A stretch of 35,140 nt of DNA from an uncultured Octadecabacter sp. (GTDB lineage: Bacteria > Pseudomonadota > Alphaproteobacteria > Rhodobacterales > Rhodobacteraceae). Numbering within the stretch: position 1 is the stretch's first letter; each line of letters opens with the position of its first letter. Positions 1 through 8,935 of the stretch are shown piece after piece. The translations under genes were made by a program, and so were the position numbers. The stretch is from contig CALBVZ010000076.1 of NCBI GenBank assembly GCA_937969445.1, forward strand, positions 1 through 35,140, written 5' to 3'. The notes beneath the pieces are model-generated. The model saw only the letters and a list, made by a program, of their open reading frames with translations. It did no database searches and was not told the origin of the DNA.

Positions 1-1
1 G

Positions 2-1102
2 TCTGTGGGCAAAACATCGACAAAGGAAATGTTGCGCGCGGTGTTGTCCAAGCAAGGTAAATGCCATGCCGCCGAAGCATCCTACAATAACCATTGGGGC
101 GTGCCACTGACGCTTGCCCGGATGCCTGCCGATACCGAATATGCCGTGATCGAGATCGGGATGAGCAATCCCGGCGAAATCACCCCGCTTTCCAAAATGG
201 CGCGTCCGCATGTGGCGATGATCACAACCGTGGCGGCGGCACATTTGGCGTCTTTTGACAATCTCGCGGGGATTGCCGTCGAAAAGGCGAGCATCCTTGA
301 CGGGTTAGAGCCGGGCGGCGTTGCCGTCCTGAACGGTGATATCGAAACTGCGGATATTTTGCACGATCACGCAACCAAGGTCGGTGCTGCCAAAGTGATT
401 TTTGGCGAAACGGCGTCCGACTGGACGTTGCAGAATGTGCGGATCAGCGGCGATGTGACCGTGATTGCCGCGCGACATGACGACCAAGAGTATCTTTTCA
501 AACTTTCGGTGCCGGGGCGGCATTTTGCGATGAACGCGCTTGGGGCCTTGGCGGTGTGCGAAGCTCTTGGCGCTGACCCGGCCATTGCGGCGCAGGACAT
601 GGCGCTGTGGTTGCCGCCTGAGGGGCGTGGCAGCCGCGCGATTGTGGCGCTCGACGTGGGATCAGAGGAAGAGACGATTGACCTGATTGACGATGCGTTC
701 AACGCCAATCCAACATCCATGGCCGCCGCGCTGGAGGTACTTGCCGCCACAACTCCCATCGACAACGTCGGTCGTATCATCAAAGGCCGCCGGATCGCCA
801 TTTTGGGTGACATGCTGGAACTCGGACCCGATGAGGCCAACCTGCACCGCGACTTAGCCTCAAACGCTGATCTGATACAGGCGGATCTGGTCCATTGCAC
901 CGGTCCTCGTATGAAACACCTGTTTGACGCACTTCCCGAAGAGATGCGGGGGCAGTGGATGGAAAACGCCAAGGACCTCGCCGCCAAGCCCGCCACGCTG
1001 GTGGATGCAGGTGACGTTGTGTTGGTCAAAGGCTCCAAAGGCAGCAAAGTCAGCTTGGTCGTTGACGCCATCCGCAAACTGGGGCATCCCGACACGATCT
1101 AG
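2..1102 (+). CDS. murF: UDP-N-acetylmuramoyl-tripeptide--D-alanyl-D-alanine ligase (MurF), 5' partial
   Basis: MurF adds D-Ala-D-Ala to the UDP-MurNAc tripeptide in the cytoplasm, the last soluble step of pentapeptide synthesis. The window opens inside the gene: the reading frame begins with [11 protein letters not shown], which is the ATP-binding loop of Mur ligases (usually GSxGKTSTK), so the GTG listed by the ORF track is not the real start. About 100 N-terminal residues, including most of the substrate-binding domain, lie upstream of the window. The remaining 365 residues hold the central ATPase domain ([29 protein letters not shown]) and the C-terminal ligase domain ([19 protein letters not shown]). 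It is followed 25 bp later by mraY, the usual dcw order. The family call is certain; only the 5' end is missing. Confidence 0.96.
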   Translation, partial: SVGKTSTKEMLRAVLSKQGKCHAAEASYNNHWGVPLTLARMPADTEYAVIEIGMSNPGEITPLSKMARPHVAMITTVAAAHLASFDNLAGIAVEKASILDGLEPGGVAVLNGDIETADILHDHATKVGAAKVIFGETASDWTLQNVRISGDVTVIAARHDDQEYLFKLSVPGRHFAMNALGALAVCEALGADPAIAAQDMALWLPPEGRGSRAIVALDVGSEEETIDLIDDAFNANPTSMAAALEVLAATTPIDNVGRIIKGRRIAILGDMLELGPDEANLHRDLASNADLIQADLVHCTGPRMKHLFDALPEEMRGQWMENAKDLAAKPATLVDAGDVVLVKGSKGSKVSLVVDAIRKLGHPDTI

Positions 1103-1127
1103 TGATAACGCGATGGGGTTTACGTAT

Positions 1128-2210
1128 ATGTTGTTTTGGCTCACGGCACTTTCTGACGGCGGGGACTTCTTCAACCTCTTTCGCTACATCACGTTCCGCG
1201 CAGGCGGCGCGTTTCTAACTGCGCTAATTTTCGGTTTTGTGTTTGGTCCATCCCTTATTCGTGTGCTGCGCAAGCGTCAGGGCAAAGGTCAGCCGATCCG
1301 TGATGACGGCCCAGAAAGCCACTTTGCCAAAGCGGGCACTCCGACAATGGGCGGTTTGCTGATTGTGGGCGCATTGCTAACGTCAACGTTGTTGTGGGCA
1401 CGTTTGGATAACCCGTTTATCTGGATGGTATTATTCGTGACAATGTCGTTTGCTTTGATCGGATTTGCCGATGATTACGCAAAGGTGTCCAAGCAAAACA
1501 CGGCGGGCGTATCTGGCAAACTGCGCCTTGCGCTGGGCTTTCTCATCGCGGCCGTTGCGGCCTATTGGGCGGCGCAATACCACCCCGTTGAGCTGTCCAA
1601 CAAACTTGCCCTTCCTGTTTTCAAGGACGTTTTGGTCAACCTTGGCGTACTGTTCATTCCGTTTGCAATGATCGTCATTGTTGGTGCAGCGAACGCTGTG
1701 AACATGACCGACGGTTTGGATGGCCTTGCTATTATGCCCGTGATGATCGCGGCAGGTGCCTTTGCTGTCATCGCCTATTTCGTTGGCCGTACTGATTTCA
1801 CAACCGAACTTGGCCTGCACTACGTTCCCGGAACCGGTGAGCTTGCTATCTTTGCAGCCGGAATTATCGGCGGCGGTTTGGGTTTCTTGTGGTACAACGC
1901 CCCACCTGCAGCCGTGTTCATGGGCGACACTGGATCGCTTGCACTGGGCGGCGCGCTGGGCGCAATCGCAGTCGCGACCAAGCACGAAATCGTTCTCGCA
2001 ATCGTTGGCGGCCTCTTCGTGGTTGAGGCCATGTCCGTGATTATCCAAGTGCTGTACTTCAAGCGCACAGGAAAACGCGTGTTCCTTATGGCGCCGATCC
2101 ACCATCATTATGAGAAAAAGGGATGGGCCGAACCGCAGATCGTTATTCGGTTCTGGATCATTTCCCTGATCCTCGCAGTGATTGGTCTTGCGACGTTGAA
2201 GGTCCGCTAA
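1128..2210 (+). CDS. mraY: Phospho-N-acetylmuramoyl-pentapeptide transferase (MraY)
   Basis: Integral membrane enzyme that transfers phospho-MurNAc-pentapeptide to undecaprenyl phosphate, making lipid I. I start it at ATG 1128 ([24 protein letters not shown]), which gives 360 residues, the normal family length. An in-frame ATG at 1113 is the alternative, and the ORF track's 428-residue version runs back into murF. Family signatures are all present: KAGTPTMGG near residue 70, the catalytic FADDYAK Asp pair near 115, [10 protein letters not shown] near 193, [11 protein letters not shown], and the HHHYEKKGW motif near 324. About ten hydrophobic segments are visible. The stop codon overlaps the stop of the convergent SpoIIAA-like gene by 4 bp, so the dcw transcript runs into an opposing gene here. 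Confidence 0.97.
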   Translation: MLFWLTALSDGGDFFNLFRYITFRAGGAFLTALIFGFVFGPSLIRVLRKRQGKGQPIRDDGPESHFAKAGTPTMGGLLIVGALLTSTLLWARLDNPFIWMVLFVTMSFALIGFADDYAKVSKQNTAGVSGKLRLALGFLIAAVAAYWAAQYHPVELSNKLALPVFKDVLVNLGVLFIPFAMIVIVGAANAVNMTDGLDGLAIMPVMIAAGAFAVIAYFVGRTDFTTELGLHYVPGTGELAIFAAGIIGGGLGFLWYNAPPAAVFMGDTGSLALGGALGAIAVATKHEIVLAIVGGLFVVEAMSVIIQVLYFKRTGKRVFLMAPIHHHYEKKGWAEPQIVIRFWIISLILAVIGLATLKVR

Positions 2211-2623
2211 ACGGGCATATTGTCCATCGGGTCGAATTCTTCTTCTGCGGGCGCAGGCGTTCCTGTTAGCCATGTTTCTGCAGCAGGTGCATCTTCCATA
2301 TCAAACGCTTTGATTTCCAAACCAGGCATGAGCGCGCCTTCAATCTGGGCCGCCTTTTGCATCCACTTCGCATCTGTCAAAACAGCGCATTTTTCGAACC
2401 GTCGCATCGCGGTAAACAGCGCCGGAAGCCGTGCCATTTCAATCATGACGGCGGCAAATGTCGGCATCGCAAAATCTGCAATCTTTATTATCATTTGAGC
2501 ATCAGACATGCCTTCGGATTTTTGGAATAGATCTTCGAGACCTAGTTTCATCATATCTGCATCCAGCGGCCCGCCGATTTCAAGGTCGAGGCGGTGAGAA
2601 TTAGTTTTATGTACGAGTAACAT
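2207..2623 (-). CDS. SpoIIAA-like (STAS/SEC14-type) protein
   Basis: A 138-residue cytoplasmic protein. The pattern [16 protein letters not shown], then a central amphipathic stretch ([18 protein letters not shown]), then [44 protein letters not shown] fits the SpoIIAA-like family (often labelled STAS/SEC14 domain). These are small single-domain proteins with no established reaction. The acidic, Pro-rich C-terminus ([16 protein letters not shown]) looks like a tail added to the domain. The start at 2623 has a strong ribosome binding site, AGGAGG, 7 bp upstream. The gene sits antisense between mraY and murD, which are normally adjacent. A TTGATCTGGCTCAA box lies about 60 bp upstream of the start, suggesting FNR/CRP-family control. 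The family is fairly sure; the role is unknown. Confidence 0.75.
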   Translation of the reverse strand: MLLVHKTNSHRLDLEIGGPLDADMMKLGLEDLFQKSEGMSDAQMIIKIADFAMPTFAAVMIEMARLPALFTAMRRFEKCAVLTDAKWMQKAAQIEGALMPGLEIKAFDMEDAPAAETWLTGTPAPAEEEFDPMDNMPV

Positions 2624-2681
2624 CGCGCGTCCTCCTGTTTTGATTACAGTTTGATTTTACTTCATTCACGTATTGACCGCC

Positions 2682-2695
2682 TTGATCTGGCTCAA
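2682..2695 (-). promoter_or_regulatory. FNR/DNR-like box upstream of the SpoIIAA-like gene
   Basis: The 14 bases TTGATCTGGCTCAA match the FNR-family consensus TTGAT-N4-ATCAA at 9 of 10 defined positions. It lies 58 bp upstream of the minus-strand start at 2623 and about 100 bp upstream of murD on the other strand, so it could serve either gene. I favour the minus-strand gene because the distance fits an activator site. Seen in sequence; regulation is inferred. Confidence 0.5.
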
Positions 2696-2792
2696 TTGAA
2701 TGGGATTACACAATCTTTGACGGCTTTGATCTGATGCTTGCGAAACCACGGCGCACGCGGCACTCTGCGCGCCAATCAAAGGGGCTAAAAAC

Positions 2793-4187
2793 ATGATTCC
2801 AGTTCAAGGTTATTCAGGCAAAACCGTCGCGGTTCTAGGCCTTGGACGATCAGGTCTTGCAACTGTCACGGCACTTCAAGCGGGCGGCGCTGATGTGATC
2901 GTGTGGGACGACAGCCCTGAAGCCGCTGACAAGGCGAATGACGCTGGCGCGACGCTGCGCGATCTGACCAAGCAGGGCGCGTTCAAGGATGTTGCCGCGC
3001 TGATAACATCCCCAGGAATTCCGCATCTATACCCTGAACCGCACCCAGCAATTGCACGCGCCATGACTGAAGGCTGCCCCGTCGACAATGACATCGGTCT
3101 GTTCTTTCGCAGCTTTGCCACGGGCGAGTGGGACAATTTCGAAACCATCCCAAAGGTCATTGCGGTGACTGGGTCCAACGGTAAATCTACGACCTCTGCG
3201 CTGATCCATCACATTCTGGAAGAGGCGGGCCGTCCGACCCAGTTGGCCGGAAACATCGGGCGCGGCGTTCTCGACATTGATGAAGCGCATGACGGCGAAG
3301 TTATCGTGCTCGAACTCAGCTCATACCAAACCGACCTTGCCCGCGCACTCACGCCGGATGTGGCCGTGTTCACCAATCTCTCATCGGATCATTTGGATCG
3401 CCACGCAGGGCATGGCGGTTATTTCGCCGCCAAACGACGCCTGTTCGCAGAAGGCGGGCCTGATCGCGCGGTGATCGGCGTGGATGAACCGGAAGGGAAC
3501 TACATCGTTAACCAACTTTCTGAGGGGCCAACCGATGATCGTGTGATCCGCGTCTCAAGCGGTACCAAGCTTGGCGGGGATGGCTGGAACGTCTTCGCTC
3601 GCAAAGGTTTCCTGAGCGAAACGCGCAAGGGGCGGCAGGTCGCATCAATCGATCTACGCCAAATCGCGGGATTGCCGGGGGCGCATAATCATCAGAATGC
3701 CTGCGCCGCATATGCTGCGTGTCGATCTCTGGGGATTGGACCACGGGTGATTGAGCAAGCCTTGCACAGCTTTAAAGGCCTGCCGCACCGCAGTCAGCTG
3801 ATCGCGCAGCGCGATGGCGTTGCATTTGTGAACGATAGTAAAGCCACCAACGTCGATTCAGCCGCCAAAGCGTTGGCAGCGTTCAGTAAGGTGCGTTGGA
3901 TCTGCGGCGGGTTGGAAAAAGAGGGTGGGCTGGATGCGCTTTTGCCTGCCTCCACAGTTGTCAAAGCCTACGTCATCGGGCGTGAAGCCGCGGCGTTCGC
4001 TATGAAGCTCAAAGGCGTAGACGTGGAAATCTGCGGGGACATGAAATCGGCTGTGACAAAGGCCGCGGCGGATGCGCAATCGGGTGAAACCGTGTTGCTT
4101 GCCCCAGCCGCAGCATCCTTCGATCAATACGATAGCTTTGAGAAACGTGGCGATGATTTTGCGCGCCAAGTTGCTGATATAACTTAG
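2793..4187 (+). CDS. murD: UDP-N-acetylmuramoylalanine--D-glutamate ligase (MurD)
   Basis: Cytoplasmic ligase that adds D-Glu to UDP-MurNAc-L-Ala. The protein is 464 residues, close to family length. It has an N-terminal Rossmann-like UDP-binding domain ([13 protein letters not shown], residues 13-25), the ATP loop [14 protein letters not shown] (residues 125-138), [10 protein letters not shown] in the central domain, and the C-terminal ligase domain with FVNDSKATN and [22 protein letters not shown]. The ATG at 2793 follows AAAGGGG with an A-rich spacer. It is separated from mraY by the antisense gene, so it probably has its own promoter in the 169 bp upstream. The next gene starts only 4 bp after its stop, implying co-transcription. 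Confidence 0.97.
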   Translation: MIPVQGYSGKTVAVLGLGRSGLATVTALQAGGADVIVWDDSPEAADKANDAGATLRDLTKQGAFKDVAALITSPGIPHLYPEPHPAIARAMTEGCPVDNDIGLFFRSFATGEWDNFETIPKVIAVTGSNGKSTTSALIHHILEEAGRPTQLAGNIGRGVLDIDEAHDGEVIVLELSSYQTDLARALTPDVAVFTNLSSDHLDRHAGHGGYFAAKRRLFAEGGPDRAVIGVDEPEGNYIVNQLSEGPTDDRVIRVSSGTKLGGDGWNVFARKGFLSETRKGRQVASIDLRQIAGLPGAHNHQNACAAYAACRSLGIGPRVIEQALHSFKGLPHRSQLIAQRDGVAFVNDSKATNVDSAAKALAAFSKVRWICGGLEKEGGLDALLPASTVVKAYVIGREAAAFAMKLKGVDVEICGDMKSAVTKAAADAQSGETVLLAPAAASFDQYDSFEKRGDDFARQVADIT

Positions 4188-4191
4188 AACG

Positions 4192-4935
4192 ATGCTCCGT
4201 TTCGTTGCTCTAGCGATTGCGGCAGTATTTCTAACGGTAATTTCACAACTTGGCGGGATCGCGTTGCTGATCGCGGCCTGTTTTCGGCGCAAGTTTCTTA
4301 CGTTCTTGGTTGTCTATTCGATGCTGTCGATTTCGGCTGTCTGGGTCGCCCCGATGTTTGGGCGCGTCGCGCTTTCATGTACGTCAAGCGGCCCGTTGCA
4401 GATGCGCTCGGTCTTGTTTTGCGCGTTGAATCGCCAATACGTTGTCCCAGAGCTTCAGGCGGTTTTGACTGACTTCGCGGAACAAATGGACGCTGACTTC
4501 GCGGGAACCGAGACACACGTATTAGACGCGAATTTTCCATTTTTCACGGGGTTTCCGTTGCTGCCGCATTTGTCCCATGACGATGGCGAAAAAGTGGACT
4601 TGGCGTTTTACTACCAAGGCAACGATCAGTACCTTCCCGGCGTGACGCGATCCCCGCTTGGGTATTTTGCCTTTGAGGACGGGCCAACTGACTGCCCAGA
4701 CAACAGACTAACGCTGCGCTGGGATATGCCTTGGTTGCAGCGGGTTTGGCCTGACTATCAGCCGGATCATCGCCGCATGACGGCGGCGCTCCGGTTGCTC
4801 ACGCAGGACGACCGCGTGGGTAAGTTATTCATCGAGCCGCACTTGCGCACGCGCTTTGGCGTTTCTAGCGACAAAATCCGATTTCAAGGCTGCCGCGCTG
4901 CACGCCATGACGATCATATTCACGTCCAGCTTTAG
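4192..4935 (+). CDS. Predicted membrane-anchored MepA-like (LAS/M74-type) zinc metallopeptidase
   Basis: A 247-residue protein with two hydrophobic N-terminal segments (about residues 4-30 and 36-56), then a periplasmic-type domain. Two motifs match the zinc-site pattern of LAS peptidases (MepA, VanY): SHDDGEKVDL, with H129 and D136 in HxxGxxxD spacing, and the C-terminal HDDHIHVQL, with H242 and H244 as the HxH. The run KLFIEPHLRTRFG before the second motif resembles RIFVNPAIKxxL of E. coli MepA, and HDDHIHV resembles its HDDHFHV. MepA cuts D-Ala-meso-DAP crosslinks in peptidoglycan. The gene begins 4 bp after murD, so it is probably co-expressed with precursor synthesis. The enzyme class rests on motif reading; the exact bond cut is unknown, and loss of activity cannot be excluded. 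Confidence 0.6.
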   Translation: MLRFVALAIAAVFLTVISQLGGIALLIAACFRRKFLTFLVVYSMLSISAVWVAPMFGRVALSCTSSGPLQMRSVLFCALNRQYVVPELQAVLTDFAEQMDADFAGTETHVLDANFPFFTGFPLLPHLSHDDGEKVDLAFYYQGNDQYLPGVTRSPLGYFAFEDGPTDCPDNRLTLRWDMPWLQRVWPDYQPDHRRMTAALRLLTQDDRVGKLFIEPHLRTRFGVSSDKIRFQGCRAARHDDHIHVQL

Positions 4936-4956
4936 TACTGCGCATTTTTTAGATTT

Positions 4957-5226
4957 TTAATGTTTCCAAAACCGTTTCGACTTGGGCTTTTGCGCCTTCA
5001 GGTGGTTTTTCAAATCGGTAAATCCACCGATCTTTTCGCCGTCAATGAAGATCAACGGCGTCGTCGTGATACGGTGTTTGTCTTTAAACGCATCCGTTTC
5101 GCGGCGTGTGCGCAGCACGTGTTCTTCAATCTCAAACCCGTTGGCGCGCAACAGGTCGCGTGCCGCAGTGCCGTAGCCGCACGTGTAATTGGGCAAATCC
5201 ATTCGGTGTAGTGTCGCTTTGGGCAT
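4957..5226 (-). CDS. Glutaredoxin-family protein with a CGYG active site
   Basis: An 89-residue thioredoxin-fold protein. YTCGYGTAARDLL places a single active-site Cys16 in CGYG, TTPLIFIDGEKIGG carries the cis-Pro (TTP), and GGFTDL is the glutathione-binding GGxxDL signature. Glutaredoxins reduce disulfides or glutathione mixed disulfides in the cytoplasm. A lone cysteine followed by Gly resembles the CGFS monothiol class, but the protein lacks the other features of iron-sulfur carrier Grx and is shorter. The start at 5226 is supported by AAAGGAT 7 bp upstream. It lies downstream of the yhiN-like flavoprotein on the same strand, 86 bp apart, and converges with the MepA-like gene. The ribosome binding site is part of a hairpin described separately. 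Confidence 0.85.
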   Translation of the reverse strand: MPKATLHRMDLPNYTCGYGTAARDLLRANGFEIEEHVLRTRRETDAFKDKHRITTTPLIFIDGEKIGGFTDLKNHLKAQKPKSKRFWKH

Positions 5227-5234
5227 GTTCGCAT

Positions 5235-5278
5235 CCTTTATCGTTGTGCTTGATAAAGGGTGAAACAGGTCGTTTCAC
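5235..5278 (-). promoter_or_regulatory. Two adjacent stem-loops in the glutaredoxin 5' leader; one contains the ribosome binding site
   Basis: Read on the minus strand, GTGAAAC-gacct-GTTTCAC (5260-5278, 7-bp stem) is immediately followed by CCTTTATC-9 nt-GATAAAGG (5235-5259, 8-bp perfect stem). The 3' arm of the second hairpin contains AAAGG, the ribosome binding site of the glutaredoxin start at 5226. If formed in the mRNA, it would hide that site. The structure is seen directly; control of translation is inferred. Confidence 0.5.
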
Positions 5279-5312
5279 AAGCCCACGAGAGGTCACATCG
5301 CTGTGCGAAGTG

Positions 5313-6497
5313 TTACGAGTTTTGCGTGATGGCCGTTCCAGCGGCAAAACCTGAAGACCACGCCCACTGGAAGTTATACCCGCCAAGCCAACCTGTGACG
5401 TCCACAGCTTCGCCGATAAAATAGAGACCCGCTTGCGCTTTGGTTTCCATTGTCTTTGAGGACAGCCCGTTTGTGTCGATGCCACCTGCCGTGACTTCGG
5501 CGGTACGGTAGCCTTCGGTGCCGGATGGTTTAAGGGACCAATTGTGCAAGTCTGCGATCAAGCCGTCGATGCGTGCGTCTGACAGGTCGCCTGTATTTCC
5601 GGTTAGCTTTAGGCCCGCTGCCAAGAAATCGACCAGTCGGGCAGGGATGTATTTTGCCAATGTTGTGGTCAGTGCTTTACGACCTTCTTGCGTGCGGTCC
5701 GCCTTCAATGCGCTTGCGAGGTCGAAGTCCGGCGAGATCGACACGGAGACATCTTCACCCTCTACCCAGTAGGATGACGCTTGCAGAACAGCAGGGCCAG
5801 ACAGCCCGCGATGGGTGAACAACAGGGCCTCATCAAACGCGGTGCCGTCGTTCGTTGTCACACGTGCAGGAGTGGCCACGCCAGCCAGCGGTTTGAATTT
5901 CTCATCCGAAAACGTAAACGGTACGAGGGCAGGGCGGGTATCGGTAACGGTAAGCCCGAACTGCGTTGCGATCTCATAGGCCAGCCCAGTGGCACCCATT
6001 TTGGGAATGGATTTGCCACCCGTTGCGACCACCAGATTGTTAGCAGTCACGACTTGCGCTTGCCCGTGGCGCTTCAGGGCGACCTGAAACAGGGCACCGT
6101 CGTGGCGGATATTGCCAATGCTTGTTTGTGTCCAAACCTCGCCGCCAGCGATTTCAACTTCAGCCAGCAGCATCGCGATAATGTCCTTGGCCGTGTCATC
6201 GCAAAACAACTGGCCCAGCGTTTTCTCGTGCCAGGCGATTTTGTGTCGATCCATCAAGTCAATAAAATCCCACTGCGTGTACCGCGCCAAAGCGGATTTC
6301 GCGAAATGGGGGTTCTGGCTGATGAAATTCGCGGCCTTCGTGCCAAGGTTGGTGAAATTACAGCGCCCACCGCCTGAAATGCGGATTTTTTCACCCGCAG
6401 ACTTGGCGTGATCAACGACCAATGTGCTGGGCCCCGCGAAGGCGGCGCAGTGTAGTCCGGCGGCGCCGGCACCAAGGATAAGAGTGTTTACATGCAT
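5313..6497 (-). CDS. HI0933/YhiN-family FAD-dependent oxidoreductase
   Basis: A 394-residue flavoprotein of the HI0933-like (YhiN) family, whose reaction is not established. Near the N-terminus is the dinucleotide-binding loop LILGAGAAGLHCA, followed by the family signature GEKIRISGGGRCNFTN. VVATGGKSIPKMGATGLAYEIA, FTHRGLSGPAVLQASSYW and a C-terminal FAD loop (GLYFIGEAVDVTGWLGGYNFQWAWSSGFAAG) complete it. I start it at ATG 6497 (MHVNTLILGAG) with AAGGCACC upstream, because the 11 extra residues of the ORF track precede the FAD domain without support. It is divergent from ftsW with a shared 139-bp region and precedes the glutaredoxin gene on the same strand, an insertion between murD and ftsW. 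Confidence 0.9.
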   Translation of the reverse strand: MHVNTLILGAGAAGLHCAAFAGPSTLVVDHAKSAGEKIRISGGGRCNFTNLGTKAANFISQNPHFAKSALARYTQWDFIDLMDRHKIAWHEKTLGQLFCDDTAKDIIAMLLAEVEIAGGEVWTQTSIGNIRHDGALFQVALKRHGQAQVVTANNLVVATGGKSIPKMGATGLAYEIATQFGLTVTDTRPALVPFTFSDEKFKPLAGVATPARVTTNDGTAFDEALLFTHRGLSGPAVLQASSYWVEGEDVSVSISPDFDLASALKADRTQEGRKALTTTLAKYIPARLVDFLAAGLKLTGNTGDLSDARIDGLIADLHNWSLKPSGTEGYRTAEVTAGGIDTNGLSSKTMETKAQAGLYFIGEAVDVTGWLGGYNFQWAWSSGFAAGTAITQNS

Positions 6498-6546
6498 GTT
6501 GTTCAGGTGCCTTGAAAACGCCGCGCGCACAAGGGGGCTAAAAAAC

Positions 6547-6618
6547 GTGTCATTTCACTGGAATCGTAAGCCTTTTGTCGTTAGAGTTGGAATTAGACCC
6601 GGCAAACGGGCGTTTTGA
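6547..6618 (+). other. Possible short leader ORF upstream of ftsW
   Basis: A GTG at 6547, preceded by AAGGGGGC and an A-rich 8-bp spacer, opens a 23-codon frame (VSFHWNRKPFVVRVGIRPGKRAF) that ends at 6618, 18 bp before the ftsW ATG. The sequence AAGGGGGCTAAAAAACGTG closely resembles the real murD start region AAAGGGGCTAAAAACATG. The peptide is basic and has no recognised family. It could be a translated leader or chance. Confidence 0.2.
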
Positions 6619-6636
6619 GGCAGTAAGGCAGTCGCC

Positions 6637-7803
6637 ATGACAGAAATGGTTTTCGGTGCGATCCCCGTGCAATCGGGCGATCCGGTTCTTCCACGTTGGT
6701 GGAGAACGGTTGATAAATGGACGTTGTCCTGCATCATCGTTTTATTCGGTATTGGATTGTTGTTAGGGCTGGCCGCGTCGCCGCCTTTGGCCGCAAAGAA
6801 TGGGTTTGAACCCTTCCACTACGTGCAACGTCAGGCATTGTTTGGCTCTATCGCGATGGTGGTGTTGATCGTTACCTCGATGATGTCACCGACATTGGTG
6901 CGCCGCTTGGCTGTCCTTGGCTTTTTGGCCGCGTTCATCGCGCTGGCTGGCCTCCCATTCTTGGGGACAGACTTCGGCAAAGGCGCTGTGCGCTGGTATT
7001 CATTGGGCTTTGCGTCCGTGCAGCCGTCCGAATTCCTTAAGCCCGGATTTATCGTTGTAGCAGCGTGGTTTATGGCCGCGAGCCAAGAAATTGGCGGCCC
7101 TCCAGGTAAGTCATATTCGCTTATTCTGACCGCCGTGATCGTGTTGATGCTGGCAATGCAGCCTGACTTTGGCCAATCCGCGCTAATCCTGTTTGGTTGG
7201 GGCGTGATGTATTTCGTCGCCGGTGCGCCGATGCTTATTCTTGTTGGGCTGGCGGGTGTTGTCATTTTTGGCGGCACAGTTGCCTATTCAAATTCAGAAC
7301 ACTTTGCGCGACGCATTGATGGGTTCTTGAACCCTGATGTCGATCCGACCACCCAGCTTGGCTATGCTACAAACGCGATCCGTGAAGGCGGTTTCTTCGG
7401 TGTTGGCGTGGGCGAGGGGCAGGTGAAATGGTCGCTGCCAGATGCGCACACGGATTTCATTATCGCAGTCGCGGCTGAAGAATACGGGCTGATTTGCGTT
7501 CTGGCGATCATTGGTCTTTATGCCACTGTCGTTGTGCGCTCCCTGATGCGCCTGATGAAGGAACGTGATCCGTTCATTCGTTTGGCGGGTTGTGGGCTTG
7601 CCTGCATCGTCGGTGTTCAAGCGATGATTAACATGGGCGTGGCGGTGCGTTTGCTGCCTGCCAAAGGCATGACATTGCCGTTCGTGAGCTACGGTGGGTC
7701 CTCGGTTATTGCATCCGCAATTGCAGTGGGCATGCTGCTGGCGTTCACGCGCACGCGTCCACAGGGCCAAATTGGCGACATTTTGCTACGGCGGGGGCGC
7801 TAA
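6637..7803 (+). CDS. ftsW: Septal peptidoglycan glycosyltransferase FtsW (SEDS family)
   Basis: FtsW is the multi-spanning SEDS polymerase that works with FtsI at the septum, using lipid II. The 388-residue protein has about ten membrane segments and the family motifs [24 protein letters not shown] near residue 110 and [40 protein letters not shown], plus the C-terminal [17 protein letters not shown]. The ATG at 6637 has GTAAGG upstream at a plausible distance. The murG start overlaps its stop by one base (TAATG), so the two are translationally linked. A promoter is expected between 6498 and 6636 because the gene upstream runs the other way, but I see no convincing -35/-10 pair. Confidence 0.96.
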   Translation: MTEMVFGAIPVQSGDPVLPRWWRTVDKWTLSCIIVLFGIGLLLGLAASPPLAAKNGFEPFHYVQRQALFGSIAMVVLIVTSMMSPTLVRRLAVLGFLAAFIALAGLPFLGTDFGKGAVRWYSLGFASVQPSEFLKPGFIVVAAWFMAASQEIGGPPGKSYSLILTAVIVLMLAMQPDFGQSALILFGWGVMYFVAGAPMLILVGLAGVVIFGGTVAYSNSEHFARRIDGFLNPDVDPTTQLGYATNAIREGGFFGVGVGEGQVKWSLPDAHTDFIIAVAAEEYGLICVLAIIGLYATVVVRSLMRLMKERDPFIRLAGCGLACIVGVQAMINMGVAVRLLPAKGMTLPFVSYGGSSVIASAIAVGMLLAFTRTRPQGQIGDILLRRGR

Positions 7804-8897
7804 TGGCTGATCCACTTCTGATTATCGCAGCGGGCGGCACGGGTGGGCATATGTTCCCAGCCCAAGCTTTGGCTGAAGCGATGCTGGCACGTGGGTGGCG
7901 GGTCAAACTGTCCACGGATGTGCGCGGTGCGCGGTATACGGGTGGCTTCCCCCACGCGGTTGAGATTGAGCAAGTCGGTTCTGCCACCTTCGCACGCGGT
8001 GGATTGCTCGCGAAACTCAAAGCGCCGTTTACGATTTTTGGCGGCGTGATTTCGGCTGTGTTCAAGATGCTGCGCGATAAGCCGACGGTCGTTGTGGGCT
8101 TTGGCGGCTATCCAACTATTCCGGCGATGTCGGCAGCGTGGATCTTGCGCAAACCGACCATGATCCATGAGCAAAACGGCGTTCTTGGCCGTGTGAACAA
8201 GATTTTCTCAAAGCGCGTGAATAAGGTGGCTTGCGGTACTTGGCCGACTGAATTGCCAAGTGGTGTTGAAGGCGTGCCCGTTGGGAACCCTGTTCGGAAT
8301 GCGATTTTAGAACGTGCGGGTGCAGGTTACATCGCGCCGGGTGACTATCCGATGTCCATTTTAGTGATGGGTGGATCGCAAGGCGCGCGCATTTTGTCCG
8401 ACATTGTCCCACCTGCGATTTCTGGGCTTCCGTCAGCCATTCGCCGCAACATTCGCGTTAGCCATCAGGCCCGTTCCGAGGACCTTGAGCGCGTGGCGCA
8501 ATATTATGCAGACGAGGGTATTCCCGCTGATGTGCAGCCGTTCTTTAATGACGTGCCGACGCTGATGTCTGAATGCCAACTGGTCATTTCACGTGCTGGT
8601 GCGTCGTCTATTGCTGATCTTAGCATTATCGGACGCCCCGCAATTCTGGTGCCCTACGCTATGGCGCTGGCCGACCATCAAACGGCGAATGCACGCCAAC
8701 TGGTTGACGCAGGAGCGGCTATTTTAGTCGCCGAGGCGGACCTTCAGGTCGACAGTCTTTCGGAACAGATTTCAGACGTGTTGGGCGATGCGAGCAAAGC
8801 GCAATCCATGTCCCAAGCGGCACTTGCTTGTGGCAAACCAGATGCGACAGAAACCCTTGTCGCACTCACGTTAGAATTGACCCAACCTAAACCGTAA
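7803..8897 (+). CDS. murG: UDP-GlcNAc--lipid I GlcNAc transferase (MurG)
   Basis: Peripheral inner-membrane GT-B glycosyltransferase that adds GlcNAc to lipid I, making lipid II. The 364-residue length is typical. The N-terminal [17 protein letters not shown] is the MurG glycine-rich loop. [25 protein letters not shown], the second-domain loop [16 protein letters not shown] and the UDP-GlcNAc site [35 protein letters not shown] all match. The ATG shares a base with the ftsW stop codon. There are 38 bp between its stop and the preferred murC start. Confidence 0.97.
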   Translation: MADPLLIIAAGGTGGHMFPAQALAEAMLARGWRVKLSTDVRGARYTGGFPHAVEIEQVGSATFARGGLLAKLKAPFTIFGGVISAVFKMLRDKPTVVVGFGGYPTIPAMSAAWILRKPTMIHEQNGVLGRVNKIFSKRVNKVACGTWPTELPSGVEGVPVGNPVRNAILERAGAGYIAPGDYPMSILVMGGSQGARILSDIVPPAISGLPSAIRRNIRVSHQARSEDLERVAQYYADEGIPADVQPFFNDVPTLMSECQLVISRAGASSIADLSIIGRPAILVPYAMALADHQTANARQLVDAGAAILVAEADLQVDSLSEQISDVLGDASKAQSMSQAALACGKPDATETLVALTLELTQPKP

Positions 8898-8935
8898 ATA
8901 CGAGTAACACTAAGAAGATGGACGGAAGCAGACCC

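Noticed and set aside
367-1095. 242-residue minus-strand ORF opposite murF
   Set aside because: Ser/Ala/Pro-rich shadow of murF; no recognisable domain.
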